From: Streptomyces longispororuber
GTDB lineage: Bacteria > Actinomycetota > Actinomycetes > Streptomycetales > Streptomycetaceae
Assembly: GCF_024448165.1 (NCBI RefSeq)
Contig: NZ_JAMOLN010000040.1
Span: 1-57,001, forward strand
DNA length: 57,001 bases
Reading direction: 5' to 3'
This document shows positions 24,872 to 35,246 of this stretch, piece by piece (positions within the stretch are counted from its first letter, which is position 1; each line of letters begins with the position of its first letter). The notes beneath the pieces are model-generated. The model worked only from the letters and a program-made list of their open reading frames with translations. It was not told the origin of the DNA and searched no databases. A program made the position numbers and the translations under genes.

Positions 24872-25975
24872 GTGGGTTCGGGTCCGGTGGGAGTGGCCGT
24901 CGTCGGGGCGGGTGTGATCAGCGAGCAGTACCTGCGGACGCTGTCCGGGTTCGCGGACGTGCGGGTGCTCGCGGTGGCGGACCTCGACACGGGGCGCGCC
25001 GAGGCGGCGGCGCGCGCCCACGGCGTGCCGGTCGCCGGTGATCTGGCCACGGCGCTCGCGGTGCCGGAGGTCGAGCTGGTGGTGAACCTGACGGTGCCCG
25101 CCGCCCACGTCGACGTGGCGCTGGCGGCGCTGCGCGCGGGCCGGCACGTGTACGGCGAGAAGCCGCTCGCGCTGCTGCCGGGCGAGGCGGAGAAGCTGCT
25201 CGCGGAGGCGGCGGAGCGCGGCCTGCTGGTGGGCAGTGCTCCGGACACGTTCCTCGGGGCGGGTCTGCAGTCGGCGCTGCGGGCCGTGACGGCGGGGACG
25301 ATCGGCACGCCGGTCGCGGCGTCGACGGCGCTGCGCGGTCTCGGTCCTGAGCGCTGGCACCCCTCCCCCGCGTTCTTCTACCAACCGGGGGCGGGGCCGC
25401 TGTTCGACCTCGGCCCGTACTACCTGACGGCGCTCGTGGCGCTCTTCGGCGGAGTCGAGCGGGTCGCGGGGTCGGTGCGGCGGGCCAGGGACGAGCGGGT
25501 GGCGGGGGCCGGTCCCGAGGCGGGCCGGGCGTTCCCGGTGGCGGTGCCGACGCACGTGTCGGCACTCCTGGACTTCGCGTCGGGTCCGACCGCGACGTCG
25601 GTGTTCAGCTGGGACTCGGCGCGGCCGCAGGTGGGCTTCGAGGTCGTCGGCACGGAGGGCACCCTCGCGGTGCCCGACCCGAACACGTTCGGCGGCCCGC
25701 TGCGGGTGCGCGCCAACGGCGCGGACGACTGGGCCGAGCTGCCCGTCGACGGCCGCACGGACGGGCGGGGCCTGGGCGTCGTCGACCTGGCCAGGGCGAT
25801 CCGGTCGGGGGCGGCGCCGCGCGCGTCGGGCGCGCTCGCGCTGCACGTCCTGCAGACGATGGCGGCGGTGACGGACTCGGCGGCCCGCGGCGAGTTCGCC
25901 CGGCTGCCCGCCCGCGTGCCGCCGCCGGAGCCGCTGCCGGTGGACTGGGACCCGGTGGCGGCGACGCTGGGCTGA
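24872..25975 (+). CDS. Gfo/Idh/MocA family oxidoreductase
   Basis: 367 residues. The N-terminal Rossmann domain has VGVAVVGAGVISEQYL, then VADLDTGRAE and the family hallmark GEKPLAL (EKP motif, with the catalytic Lys). The C-terminal alpha/beta domain contains DLGPYYLTALVALFG with the usual DxGxY/H signature. It uses NAD(P) to oxidise or reduce a sugar, inositol-like or similar hydroxy compound. GTG 24872 follows GGGGGCAGC. It converges with the PadR gene with only 6 bp between stops. Substrate unknown. Confidence 0.9.
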   Translation: MGSGPVGVAVVGAGVISEQYLRTLSGFADVRVLAVADLDTGRAEAAARAHGVPVAGDLATALAVPEVELVVNLTVPAAHVDVALAALRAGRHVYGEKPLALLPGEAEKLLAEAAERGLLVGSAPDTFLGAGLQSALRAVTAGTIGTPVAASTALRGLGPERWHPSPAFFYQPGAGPLFDLGPYYLTALVALFGGVERVAGSVRRARDERVAGAGPEAGRAFPVAVPTHVSALLDFASGPTATSVFSWDSARPQVGFEVVGTEGTLAVPDPNTFGGPLRVRANGADDWAELPVDGRTDGRGLGVVDLARAIRSGAAPRASGALALHVLQTMAAVTDSAARGEFARLPARVPPPEPLPVDWDPVAATLG

Positions 25976-25981
25976 CCGGCG

Positions 25982-26512
25982 CTACCGCTCCAGGTCGGCC
26001 AGCGTCCGCTCGATCCACTGCACCCAGAACGTCTCCAGGTCGATGCCCGCGCGCAGCACGGCGTGCTGGAGCCGGTCGGGCACCGTGTCCTTCTCCGGCG
26101 GGAAGTCGCGCTCGTCGATCTCCAGGTACGTCGCCAACTTCCGCCGGTGCAGCTCCAGATGGCGGCGCAGATCGTCGTCGATGCCGCCCGTGCCGACGAC
26201 CGCGGCGGAGCGCAGCCGGAGCAGGAGGGGGTCCCGCAGCGGTTTGGGGTCCTGGGGTTCGGCGGTCCAGCGGGCGAGTTCCGCACGGCCTTCCGGCAGG
26301 ACCTCGTACACCTTCTTCTGCCCGCGGGCCGGCGCCCGGGCCGGCAGTTCGCGGATGAGGCCGTCGCGCTCCAGCCTGCCCAGCTCGCGGTAGATCTGCT
26401 GGTGCGTCGCCGACCAGAAGTAGCCGATGGACTTGTCGAACCTGCGGGTCAGTTCGAGACCCGACGACGGCTTCTCCAGGAGGGCCGTGAGGATCGCGTG
26501 CGGGAGTGACAT
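25982..26512 (-). CDS. PadR-family transcriptional regulator
   Basis: 176 residues. The PadR winged HTH is at the N-terminus (HAILTALLEKPSSGLELTRR, then FWSATHQQIYRELGRLERDG), and the C-terminal dimerisation helices (class 2 PadR) follow. ATG 26512. It lies 62 bp downstream of and co-directional with fadH, so it may be co-transcribed with it or act on a remote target. Phenolic-acid or drug ligands are known for the family, but none is inferable here. Confidence 0.88.
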   Translation of the reverse strand: MSLPHAILTALLEKPSSGLELTRRFDKSIGYFWSATHQQIYRELGRLERDGLIRELPARAPARGQKKVYEVLPEGRAELARWTAEPQDPKPLRDPLLLRLRSAAVVGTGGIDDDLRRHLELHRRKLATYLEIDERDFPPEKDTVPDRLQHAVLRAGIDLETFWVQWIERTLADLER

Positions 26513-26574
26513 GTCGACAGAGTAGGTGAGGGCGGCCACGCGGCCGGCGGGCCCGGCCACGTGACCGCCCGGTC

Positions 26575-28614
<2,040 letters not shown>

Positions 28615-28647
28615 TCACGTCAGTTGTAGACGACCCCGACTCGCTTT

Positions 28648-28661
28648 TGCAACAAGTTGCA
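28648..28661. promoter_or_regulatory. MarR-type operator near fadH
   Basis: TGCAAC-AA-GTTGCA is a perfect 6-bp inverted repeat, 58 bp upstream of the fadH start, in the only AT-rich part of the interval. Confidence 0.75.
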
Positions 28662-28729
28662 TAAGAGAGCTGCGCCACGCTCCGGCAGACCGGTGCCGCG
28701 GCCGGGGCCGCCCACGACCGGCCACGCGG

Positions 28730-28744
28730 GTTGTAGAGTGCAAC
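28730..28744. promoter_or_regulatory. second MarR-type operator near marR
   Basis: GTTGTA-GAG-TGCAAC is a one-mismatch inverted repeat of the same half-site as the fadH-proximal operator, 22 bp upstream of the marR start. It suggests autoregulation. Confidence 0.65.
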
Positions 28745-28766
28745 CAGCGCCGGAAAGGACCTTGCC

Positions 28767-29225
28767 GTGGCAGAGCACGACCGTGCGGACGACCGGGAGT
28801 CGGCCGTGGAGACCATTCAGCGTGAGCTGACGTCCTTCGCCCGGCGCGCCCGGGCGACGGCCGCACGCATGCACCCCGAGCTGTCGCTCGTCTCGTTCAC
28901 CCTGCTCAGCCATCTCGACGAGCAGGGCGGCTGCCGCGCCACCGACCTGGCCACCCACTACGCGCTCGACAAGTCGACGGTCAGCCGCCAGGTCTCCGCC
29001 CTGGAGCGGGCCGGCCTGGTCGCGCGGCGCGTCGACCCGGACGACCACCGGGTCCAGGTGCTGCACCCCACTGCGGCGGGCGCCGAGATCCTCGCGCAGG
29101 TGACCGTCAGCCGCCGGCAGATGTTCGGGGAGCGCCTCGCGGACTGGGCCGAGGACGACCTGACGCGCTTCGCCCGGTACCTGGAGCGCTACAACGAGGC
29201 GTCCCGCGCGGCCGACGAGGCCTGA
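28767..29225 (+). CDS. MarR-family regulator of fadH
   Basis: 152 residues with the MarR winged HTH: RATDLATHYALDKSTVSRQV as the recognition region and ARRVDPDDHRVQVLHPT as the beta wing. GTG 28767. It is divergent from fadH, with two related TGCAAC palindromes between, so it likely represses both genes and is released by a fatty acyl or aromatic ligand. Its 3' end overlaps the convergent GNAT gene by 37 nt. Confidence 0.9.
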   Translation: MAEHDRADDRESAVETIQRELTSFARRARATAARMHPELSLVSFTLLSHLDEQGGCRATDLATHYALDKSTVSRQVSALERAGLVARRVDPDDHRVQVLHPTAAGAEILAQVTVSRRQMFGERLADWAEDDLTRFARYLERYNEASRAADEA

Positions 29226-29944
29226 GCCACGCGCGCCGTGCGGAACCGTGTGGTGCGGCGCAGCCGGAAGCCGAGCGACTCGTACAGCCGGATGGCGTTC
29301 ACGTTGCCCTCGCCGGTGTGCAGGAACGGGGTCTCGCCGCGCTCCTGGATCCCGGCGGCGACGGCCCGCACCAGCCGCCCCGCGAGGCCCTGGCCGCGAT
29401 GGGCGTCGTCGGTGCAGACGGCGCTGATCTCGGTCCAGCCCGGCGGGTGCAGCCGCTCCCCCGCCATCGCGACGAGCGCGCCGCCGCGCCGGATCCCGAG
29501 GTACGTGCCGAGCTCGACGGTGCGCGGCAGGAACGGTCCAGGACGGGTCCGCGCCACCAGGTCCAGCATCTCGGGCACGTCGGCCGCGGTGAGCCGGACC
29601 GCCTCGGGGTCGTGGGCCGCGTCCACCGCCACCCCGACGAGCTGCACCCCCGGTATGTCCGCGGTCAGTTCCCAGCCGTCGGGCACGTCGAGCGCGACGC
29701 CCGGCAGCGGCACCTCCTCCCCGGGCCCGGCGAGCGCGGCGAGGTCCGCCCAGTCGGCGGGGCCCGGGTCGTCGGGCAGCGCGAGCCACGGCGAGACGTC
29801 GACGGGGTAGCGCAGCACCCGGCCGCGCCGCTCCGCGAGATGGGCGTGCGGCCCGCTCAGGGCGGCGTACGCGGGGTTGTCCAGCGGATGCCGGCCCGGC
29901 TCCCGGGCGGTCGCGCCCCCGCGCTCCTCGTACGTCTGCGTCAT
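29189..29944 (-). CDS. GNAT-family N-acetyltransferase
   Basis: 251 residues. The C-terminal half holds the GNAT acetyl-CoA site: ISAVCTDDAHRGQGLAGRLV (the R/Q-x-x-G-x-G/A loop is HRGQGLA) and NAIRLYESLGFRLRR. The N-terminal 110 residues look like a degenerate extra domain, as in FR47-like acetyltransferases. ATG 29944. It converges with and overlaps the marR gene. Substrate unknown. Confidence 0.87.
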   Translation of the reverse strand: MTQTYEERGGATAREPGRHPLDNPAYAALSGPHAHLAERRGRVLRYPVDVSPWLALPDDPGPADWADLAALAGPGEEVPLPGVALDVPDGWELTADIPGVQLVGVAVDAAHDPEAVRLTAADVPEMLDLVARTRPGPFLPRTVELGTYLGIRRGGALVAMAGERLHPPGWTEISAVCTDDAHRGQGLAGRLVRAVAAGIQERGETPFLHTGEGNVNAIRLYESLGFRLRRTTRFRTARVAQASSAARDASL

Positions 29945-30136
29945 CCGGACTCCCTCACCGCGGATCGGTCTGCTGCCCCGCCCACCAGGGCGGCCACATG
30001 ATCGAACCATCGGTCCCGGAGTCCGTATTCCGGCGCGCGCACCGTGTTCACGAGGTCGCAACGCGTTCACACGCCCGCAATGCCGCCGCACGGTTCGTGA
30101 TGGACGCGCGGTGATCGTTCTTGGCATGCTGGCGCG

Positions 30137-30778
30137 ATGCCGTCCACGCCACTGAGTGATCACGTCGAGGCCCTGCTGACGAGCGGGCTTCCGCTGCCCA
30201 TCGTCGCCGCGGGCGACCCCGTCCTGCGCCGGCCCGCCGAGCCCGTCGACGGGCAGCTCCCCGACGGGCTGTTCGCCCGGCTCGTCGAGGCGATGCGCGT
30301 GACGATGCACGCGGCGCCCGGCGTGGGCCTCGCCGCGCCGCAGATCGGGGTGCCGCTGCGGCTCGCGGTCGTCGAGGACGCGGCGACCGTGTCCGACGAG
30401 GTGCGGGCGGCTCGCGGCCGGCTGCCGCAGCCGTTCCGGGTCCTGGTCAATCCGTCGTACGAGGCCGTGGGCGAGCGCCTCGCGACGTTCTACGAAGGGT
30501 GCCTGAGCGTGCCGGGCTACCAGGCCGTGGTCGCCCGCCCCGAGCGGGTGCGGCTACGCGCCCTCGACGAGCTCGGCCGGCCCGTGGACGAGGAGTTCGC
30601 CGGGTGGCCCGCCCGGATCGTGCAGCACGAGACGGACCACCTGAACGGCACCCTGTACCTGGACCGCGCCGAACCGCGCTCCCTGGCGTCCACGGAGTCG
30701 GTGCGGGAGCGCTGGGCGCAGCCCACCCCGCGACTGGCCGCGAAGGAGCTGGGGTTCTCGCTGCCCGAGTCCGGCTGA
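30137..30778 (+). CDS. def: peptide deformylase
   Basis: 213 residues. All three deformylase motifs are present: GVGLAAPQIG, EGCLSVPGY (metal Cys) and QHETDHLNG (two metal His and catalytic Glu). It removes the formyl group from nascent N-formylmethionine, using Fe2+ or a similar metal. No convincing Shine-Dalgarno precedes ATG 30137, so it may be leaderless. It ends 3 bp before the convergent VOC gene. It is flanked by neither fmt nor other translation genes, so it may be a second, accessory copy. Confidence 0.93.
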   Translation: MPSTPLSDHVEALLTSGLPLPIVAAGDPVLRRPAEPVDGQLPDGLFARLVEAMRVTMHAAPGVGLAAPQIGVPLRLAVVEDAATVSDEVRAARGRLPQPFRVLVNPSYEAVGERLATFYEGCLSVPGYQAVVARPERVRLRALDELGRPVDEEFAGWPARIVQHETDHLNGTLYLDRAEPRSLASTESVRERWAQPTPRLAAKELGFSLPESG

Positions 30779-30781
30779 CCG

Positions 30782-31576
30782 TCAGTCCAGCGACGGCATC
30801 TCGCCCTTGGCGGCGGTGACGTCGATGACGGAGAAGGCGGCGCCCTGCGGGTCGCCGACCGCCGCGAACCGCCCGAAGGGGCTGTCCATCGGCCCGAAGT
30901 GCAGCTTCCCGCCGAGGCGTTGGACGGTGGCGACCGCCGCGTCGCAGTCCTCGACGACGAAGTACACGTTCACGTAGGACGGGACGTGCTCGGGGAACTC
31001 GTCCGTCATCTGCATCCGGCCCAGGTACGGCTGGCCGCCGAGCTGCCATACGTTGAAGTCGACGTGCTCGTCCGCCATCTTCTTGACGTCGTACGGGAAG
31101 ACGGACGTGAAGAACGCGTCGGTCTTCGCGGCGTCCCGCGTATTGACCTCGGCCCAGCAGAACGCGCCGGGCTCGTTGACCTTCTCGAAGCCGGCGTGGG
31201 AGCCGGGCTGCCAGACGCTGAACCAGGTGCCGCCGGGCTCCTGCGCGGTGACCATCGTGCCGAAGTCGCCGACCTGCATCGGCTCCATGGCGAGGGTGCC
31301 GCCCGCGCTCTTGATCTTCTCCGCGGTGGCCGCGGCGTCCGCCGTGGCGAGGTACAGGTTCCAGGCGGCCGGCACGGCTTCCATGCCGGGCATCTGCGGC
31401 GACAGCGCGGCGACGTGCTTGCCGTCGGAGGTCTTCGCCTGCGTGTAGTTGCCGAACTCCTCGGAGCCCGGGTCGTAGTCCCAGCCGAACAGCTCGGCGT
31501 AGAAGGACTTCGCCGCCTCCAGGTCGGGGAACATGGCGTCGGCCCAGACGGGCGCGCCTTCGGGTTGAGCGGGCAT
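30782..31576 (-). CDS. two-module VOC family protein (27-kDa antigen/CFP30B-like)
   Basis: 264 residues made of two tandem VOC modules. Module 1 is residues about 8-125 (VWADAMFPDLEAAKSFYAEL ... GTMVTAQEPGGTWFSVWQ) and module 2 about 135-258 (FCWAEVNTRDAAKTDAFFTS ... RFAAVGDPQGAAFSVID). This layout matches the hydroxylase/antigen-like VOC proteins common in actinomycetes. ATG 31576. It is divergent from the AraC-type gene, which may have been its regulator. Substrate unknown. Confidence 0.87.
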   Translation of the reverse strand: MPAQPEGAPVWADAMFPDLEAAKSFYAELFGWDYDPGSEEFGNYTQAKTSDGKHVAALSPQMPGMEAVPAAWNLYLATADAAATAEKIKSAGGTLAMEPMQVGDFGTMVTAQEPGGTWFSVWQPGSHAGFEKVNEPGAFCWAEVNTRDAAKTDAFFTSVFPYDVKKMADEHVDFNVWQLGGQPYLGRMQMTDEFPEHVPSYVNVYFVVEDCDAAVATVQRLGGKLHFGPMDSPFGRFAAVGDPQGAAFSVIDVTAAKGEMPSLD

Positions 31577-31692
31577 GACGCGACACCCTTCCTTCGGGAT
31601 CGCCGGGCACGACGGGGCCCGGCGGGTACGCGTCCACGCTAGGCGCGCCGGGCGGAGTGCGCGATCCGTGCGGAAAGGTACGTCTCCCGCAC

Positions 31693-32427
31693 ATGGTCCG
31701 CGAGGCGGGCGAGCGGCTCGCCGGGGCGATCGCGGCCGCCCGCGGTCGCCACATCGAGGGCCGCCTCGACGAGGACGTCGACGTGGCCGAGCCGGCCCGG
31801 ATCGCGGCGACCTCCGAGTACCACCTGCGCCGGATGTTCTCCGCGCTCGCGGGCATGCCGTTCTCGGAGTACCTGCGCCGGCGCCGGCTGACCGTCGCGG
31901 GCGCCGAGGTGCTCGGCGGGCAGGACTCGCTGCTGGAGATCGCGGTGCGGTACGGCTACGGGTCGGGCGAGGCGTTCGCCCGGGCCTTCCGCGGCGTGCA
32001 CGGGGTCGGGCCCGGCGAGGCCCGGCGCACCGGCACGGCGCTCGTCTCCCAGCCCCGGCTCTCCTTCCGCCTCACTGTCGAGGGGAGCAGCAGCATGCGC
32101 TATCGCGTGGTGGACCGGCCGGATCTCGCCGTCGTCGGATTCAAGGCCCGGGTCCCGCTGGTCCACGCGGGACCGAACCGGGCGATCATCGACTTCGTGC
32201 GCGGTCTCGACCGGCAGTCCGTGGAGCGCCTGGCGAAGGCGTCGGACCAGGAGCCGCACGGCATCGTGGCGGTCTGCGACGATCTGGACCCGAGCCGCGC
32301 CGAGGGCACCGAGCTCGACTACTGGCACGGCGTGCTCACGTCCGCGCCGCACCCGAGGGCGCCGGGGTCCTGCGCACCCGGCTGTCCGCGGACGCCGAGC
32401 TGTGGCTCCCGGTGGAGCGGGAAGTGA
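31693..32427 (+). pseudogene. AraC-type regulator with broken GyrI-like effector domain
   Basis: The AraC DNA-binding domain is intact (EPARIAATSEYHLRRMF and LEIAVRYGYGSGEAFARAFR), followed by the start of a GyrI-like effector-binding domain (MRYRVVDRPDLAVVGFKARV ... GTELDYWHGVLTS). Near 32345 the conserved frame is lost. The normal domain end, RLSADAELWLPVERE, reappears in the +1 frame at about 32378-32425, but the roughly 60 residues expected between are missing. An internal deletion with frameshift therefore truncated the sensor. The DNA-binding part may still be made. The ATG 31693 start is chosen over 31657, which lies in the promoter. Confidence 0.72.
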
Positions 32428-32471
32428 AACGGGATGGGGAGCGAGGAGCGGAGCGGGAAAGAGCCTGACGG

Positions 32472-33185
32472 CTACGCCCGGCGTGTCGCCACCACGAGCC
32501 GGCAGCGCGGGCTGCCGTCGGGGCGCTCGCCCAGCTCGGGCAGCGCCCGCAGCGCCACGTCGAAGCCCGCGCGCGTCAGCTCCCGCCGCACGTCACCGAA
32601 CCGGAACACCCGGTAGTACATGACGAACGGCGGTCGCCACAGCGCGTTGCGCACCCGCATCACCGTGTCGAAGCCGAGCATCGCCCAGTAGCCCCGCGAT
32701 CCCGGTCGCGCGGGCGCCGGCATCGGGAAGGCGAACCGCCCACCGGGGCGCAGCACTCGGTGCAGCTGCGCGAAGAGCGCCGGATGCTGCTCGGGCAGGA
32801 AGTGGCCGAACGCGCCGAAGCTGACCACCAGATCGAAGACGGGCCCGAAGGGCAGGGCGAGCGCGTCACCGCGCACGTACGCGGCGGTCGGCTCGCCCCG
32901 CCCGGCGACCTCCAGCATCCCCGCGCTGAAGTCGACCCCGACGGCCCGCTCCGTCCCGGCCTCGCGCAGCACCCCGAGCCCGGCCCCGGTCCCGCAGCAC
33001 AGGTCGAGCCCGGTGCCGTACGGGCCGAGCTCGCGCAGCGCGCGGGTGACCGGGGCGAGGACGGCGTCGGGGGTGCGGAACGGAGTGTGGTCGAACTTCG
33101 GGGCGAGCAGGTCGTAGCCGCGCTCGACGGACGACAGCGCCTGGACGGCCAGCTCGCGAAGGGTGGGGCCCTGGGGTGTGAACAT
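32472..33185 (-). CDS. class I SAM-dependent methyltransferase
   Basis: 237 residues. Motif I is TGLDLCCGTGAGLGVL, the post-I acidic loop AVGVDFSAGML, motif II FDLVVSFGAFGHF and motif III LRPGGRFAFPMP. The C-terminal part has aromatic residues (WRPPFVMYYRVFRFGD) that probably line the acceptor site. ATG 33185. It is divergent from the rho paralog and convergent with the broken AraC gene. Acceptor unknown. Confidence 0.88.
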   Translation of the reverse strand: MFTPQGPTLRELAVQALSSVERGYDLLAPKFDHTPFRTPDAVLAPVTRALRELGPYGTGLDLCCGTGAGLGVLREAGTERAVGVDFSAGMLEVAGRGEPTAAYVRGDALALPFGPVFDLVVSFGAFGHFLPEQHPALFAQLHRVLRPGGRFAFPMPAPARPGSRGYWAMLGFDTVMRVRNALWRPPFVMYYRVFRFGDVRRELTRAGFDVALRALPELGERPDGSPRCRLVVATRRA

Positions 33186-33518
33186 GGCGGGTCAGCATAG
33201 AACGGCGGTCGGCCGAAATCGGGCCTTGCCGCGCACCGGGGGTGTAGTGGTACTGTCGCTGTGGCACGTGTGTACGCCCCTTCTGAGGCGCCGGTGCCGT
33301 TCCACCTCTCTCAGCGCATGATCTCCCGCCGTTCTCCGGCCGGTGTCACCGCGCACATCATCCCTGGTCAGCAGGTTTCGACGGGCTCTTGTCCGGCTTG
33401 CCTCCAGGCTCTCTCCCGGCCACCGAGCGTGACGTGTCCGCTCCCTCCTGTCGCCGGATTCCCCACCCCTTCCCTGCCCGCGTACGACACGACGTCCGCG
33501 AAAGGACCGTGACCGACC
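33186..33518 (+). promoter_or_regulatory. long C-rich leader of the rho paralog (rut-like)
   Basis: This 333-bp stretch has no convincing gene. A promoter-like element is TACTGT at 33251-33256 with an extended TGG; TTGCCG at 33226-33231 is a weak -35 (19-bp spacer). The resulting leader would be about 255 nt. Its 3' half is C-rich and G-poor on the coding strand: in 33437-33480 I count about 25 C against 7 G, with CCCC and CCTCC runs, like a Rho-utilisation site. The 83-codon ORF from 33261 has no ribosome-binding site and starts at the presumed 5' end, so I leave it out. Confidence 0.5.
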
Positions 33519-34649
33519 ATGACCACCACCTTCGAACCCCCCACCACCACAGCACCCCCCAAGGCGCCCGTCCGGGCCGCCGGCGTCCTCGACACCGGCG
33601 CGAACGGGAACGGATTCCTGCGTACGGGAGACCTGCTCCCCACTCCGGACGACGTCCAGGTCCCCGCCCGGCTCATCCGCCAACTCGGCCTGCGCAAGGG
33701 TGACTTCGTCACCGGAGTGTGCGGGAGGCCGCACACGCTCACCGAGGCCGAACCCATCGGCGGCGCCCGCACCCGGCCGCACTTCGCCGACCTCACGCCT
33801 CTCCACCCCGCCGAACGGCTGCGCCTGGAGAGCCCGGTGAGCGGGCTCACGGGCCGCGTCGTCGACCTGTTCGCCCCCGTCGGCAAGGGACAGCGCGGCC
33901 TGATCGTCGCACCCCCGAAGACCGGCAAGACGGTGCTGCTGCAGCAGCTCGCGGCGGCGGTCGCCGTCAACCACCCCGAGGCCCACCTCATGGTGGTGCT
34001 CCTCGACGAGCGGCCCGAGGAGGTCACCGACATGCGGCGCTCCGTGCGCGGCGAGGTGCTCGCCTCGACGTTCGACCGCCCGGCCAAGACCCATGTCGCG
34101 CTCGCCGAACTCGCCGTGGAGCGCGCCAAGCGCCTCGTCGAGCAGGGCCGCGACGTGGTGATCCTGCTCGACTCGATCACCCGGCTGTGCCGCGCCCACA
34201 ACAACGCCTCCGCCAAGGGCGGCCGCACGCTGTCCGGCGGCGTCGACGCGGCGGCGCTGCACGGTCCGAAGCGGCTGTTCGGCGCGGCGCGCAACACCGA
34301 GGAGGCGGGGTCGCTGACCATCCTGGCGACGGCCCTCGTCGACACCGGGTCGCGCGCCGACGACTACTTCTTCGAGGAGCTCAAGAGCACCGGCAACATG
34401 GAGCTCCGCCTCGACCGCACCCTCGCCAACCACCGTGTCTTCCCGGCCGTCGACATCACGCCGTCGGGCACGCGCCGCGAGGAACTCCTGCTGCCCGCCG
34501 CCGAGTCGGCCGCGGTCCGCGGCCTGCGCCGCGCCCTGCAGAGCCGCGACGGCCAGTCCTCGTACGAGGCGCTGCTCGACAAGCTGCGGCACACCCCGGA
34601 CAACGCCGCGTTCCTGCGACAGGTCCACTCGACGGTCCCCACGGGGTGA
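33519..34649 (+). CDS. rho: short Rho-type transcription termination factor paralog
   Basis: 376 residues, shorter than E. coli Rho (419) and much shorter than the usual Streptomyces Rho with its long insertion. The N-terminal helical bundle is missing. The RNA-binding OB fold begins near residue 20 (GNGFLRTGDLLPTPDDVQVP), keeping FLR but lacking the first Phe of the FGFLR patch. The RecA-like motor is complete: Walker A APPKTGKT (131-138), DERPEEVTDM (163-172), Walker B DVVILLDSITR (212-222), TLSGGVDAAAL and RLFGAARNTEE. ATG 33519; AGGA lies 12 nt upstream. Likely an active hexameric helicase, possibly an accessory Rho. The GNAT gene follows. Confidence 0.9.
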   Translation: MTTTFEPPTTTAPPKAPVRAAGVLDTGANGNGFLRTGDLLPTPDDVQVPARLIRQLGLRKGDFVTGVCGRPHTLTEAEPIGGARTRPHFADLTPLHPAERLRLESPVSGLTGRVVDLFAPVGKGQRGLIVAPPKTGKTVLLQQLAAAVAVNHPEAHLMVVLLDERPEEVTDMRRSVRGEVLASTFDRPAKTHVALAELAVERAKRLVEQGRDVVILLDSITRLCRAHNNASAKGGRTLSGGVDAAALHGPKRLFGAARNTEEAGSLTILATALVDTGSRADDYFFEELKSTGNMELRLDRTLANHRVFPAVDITPSGTRREELLLPAAESAAVRGLRRALQSRDGQSSYEALLDKLRHTPDNAAFLRQVHSTVPTG

Positions 34650-34699
34650 CCGCACTCCCCGGATGCGTAATACTCGTCCCATGACCTTGAGCATTACGC
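34645..34699 (+). promoter_or_regulatory. leaderless promoter and inverted repeat at GNAT start
   Basis: GGTGAC (34645-34650) and TAATAC (34668-34673) are separated by 17 bp, with ATG 34681 seven bp after the -10, as in leaderless Streptomyces transcripts. GCGTAAT (34665-34671) and ATTACGC (34693-34699) are perfect 7-bp inverted repeats flanking the start, a possible operator or hairpin. Confidence 0.55.
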
Positions 34700-35172
34700 G
34701 CCCGGGGCGGGGCCCGGCCGTGACGATCCGCCGGGCCACCGCGCGCGACGCCAAGCGCCTCACCCGGCTCGTCCGCGGCTCCCGCGCCTACGAAGGCGCG
34801 TACGCGGCGATGGTCGAGGGGTACCGGGTGGGGCCGGACTACATCGAGACGCACCGCGTGTTCGTGGCGGTGGACGGAGCCGACGACCGGGTCCTCGGCT
34901 TCTACGCGCTGGTCCTCGCGCCGGCCGAGCTGGACCTGATGTTCGTCGCGGACGCGGCGCAGGGCCTCGGCATCGGCCGGCTGCTCGTCGCGCACCTGCG
35001 GGCCGAGGCGCAGGCGGCCGGTCTCGACCGGGTCCTGGTCGTCTCGCATCCGCCCGCCGAGGGCTTCTACCGCAGCATGGGCGCGCGGCGCACGGGCACC
35101 GCGCCCGCGCGCCCGCCGGCCGTCGCCTGGGACCGGCCCGAACTCGAATTCGTCATTCCCCCCGCCGCCTGA
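34681..35172 (+). CDS. GNAT-family N-acetyltransferase
   Basis: 163 residues. The GNAT fold is clear: VTIRRATARDAKRLTRLV at the start, LDLMFVADAAQGLGIGRLLV as the acetyl-CoA loop (Q-x-x-G-x-G is QGLGIG) and AEGFYRSMGARRTG near the end. ATG 34681 is preferred to ATG 34663 because of the leaderless promoter pattern upstream. It follows the rho paralog by 31 bp but probably has its own promoter. Substrate unknown. Confidence 0.87.
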   Translation: MTLSITRPGRGPAVTIRRATARDAKRLTRLVRGSRAYEGAYAAMVEGYRVGPDYIETHRVFVAVDGADDRVLGFYALVLAPAELDLMFVADAAQGLGIGRLLVAHLRAEAQAAGLDRVLVVSHPPAEGFYRSMGARRTGTAPARPPAVAWDRPELEFVIPPAA

Positions 35173-35246
35173 GGGGTTCCGCCCTCGCCGCGCACGGCGC
35201 ACACTCGGGTCCAACGAGCGGGCAGCAATGGGGCAAGGAGGCCACA

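Noticed and set aside
33261..33512. An 83-codon ORF in front of the rho paralog
   Set aside because: No ribosome-binding site, start at or before the likely transcript 5' end, pyrimidine-driven Pro/Ser-rich composition; the region is better explained as a leader.
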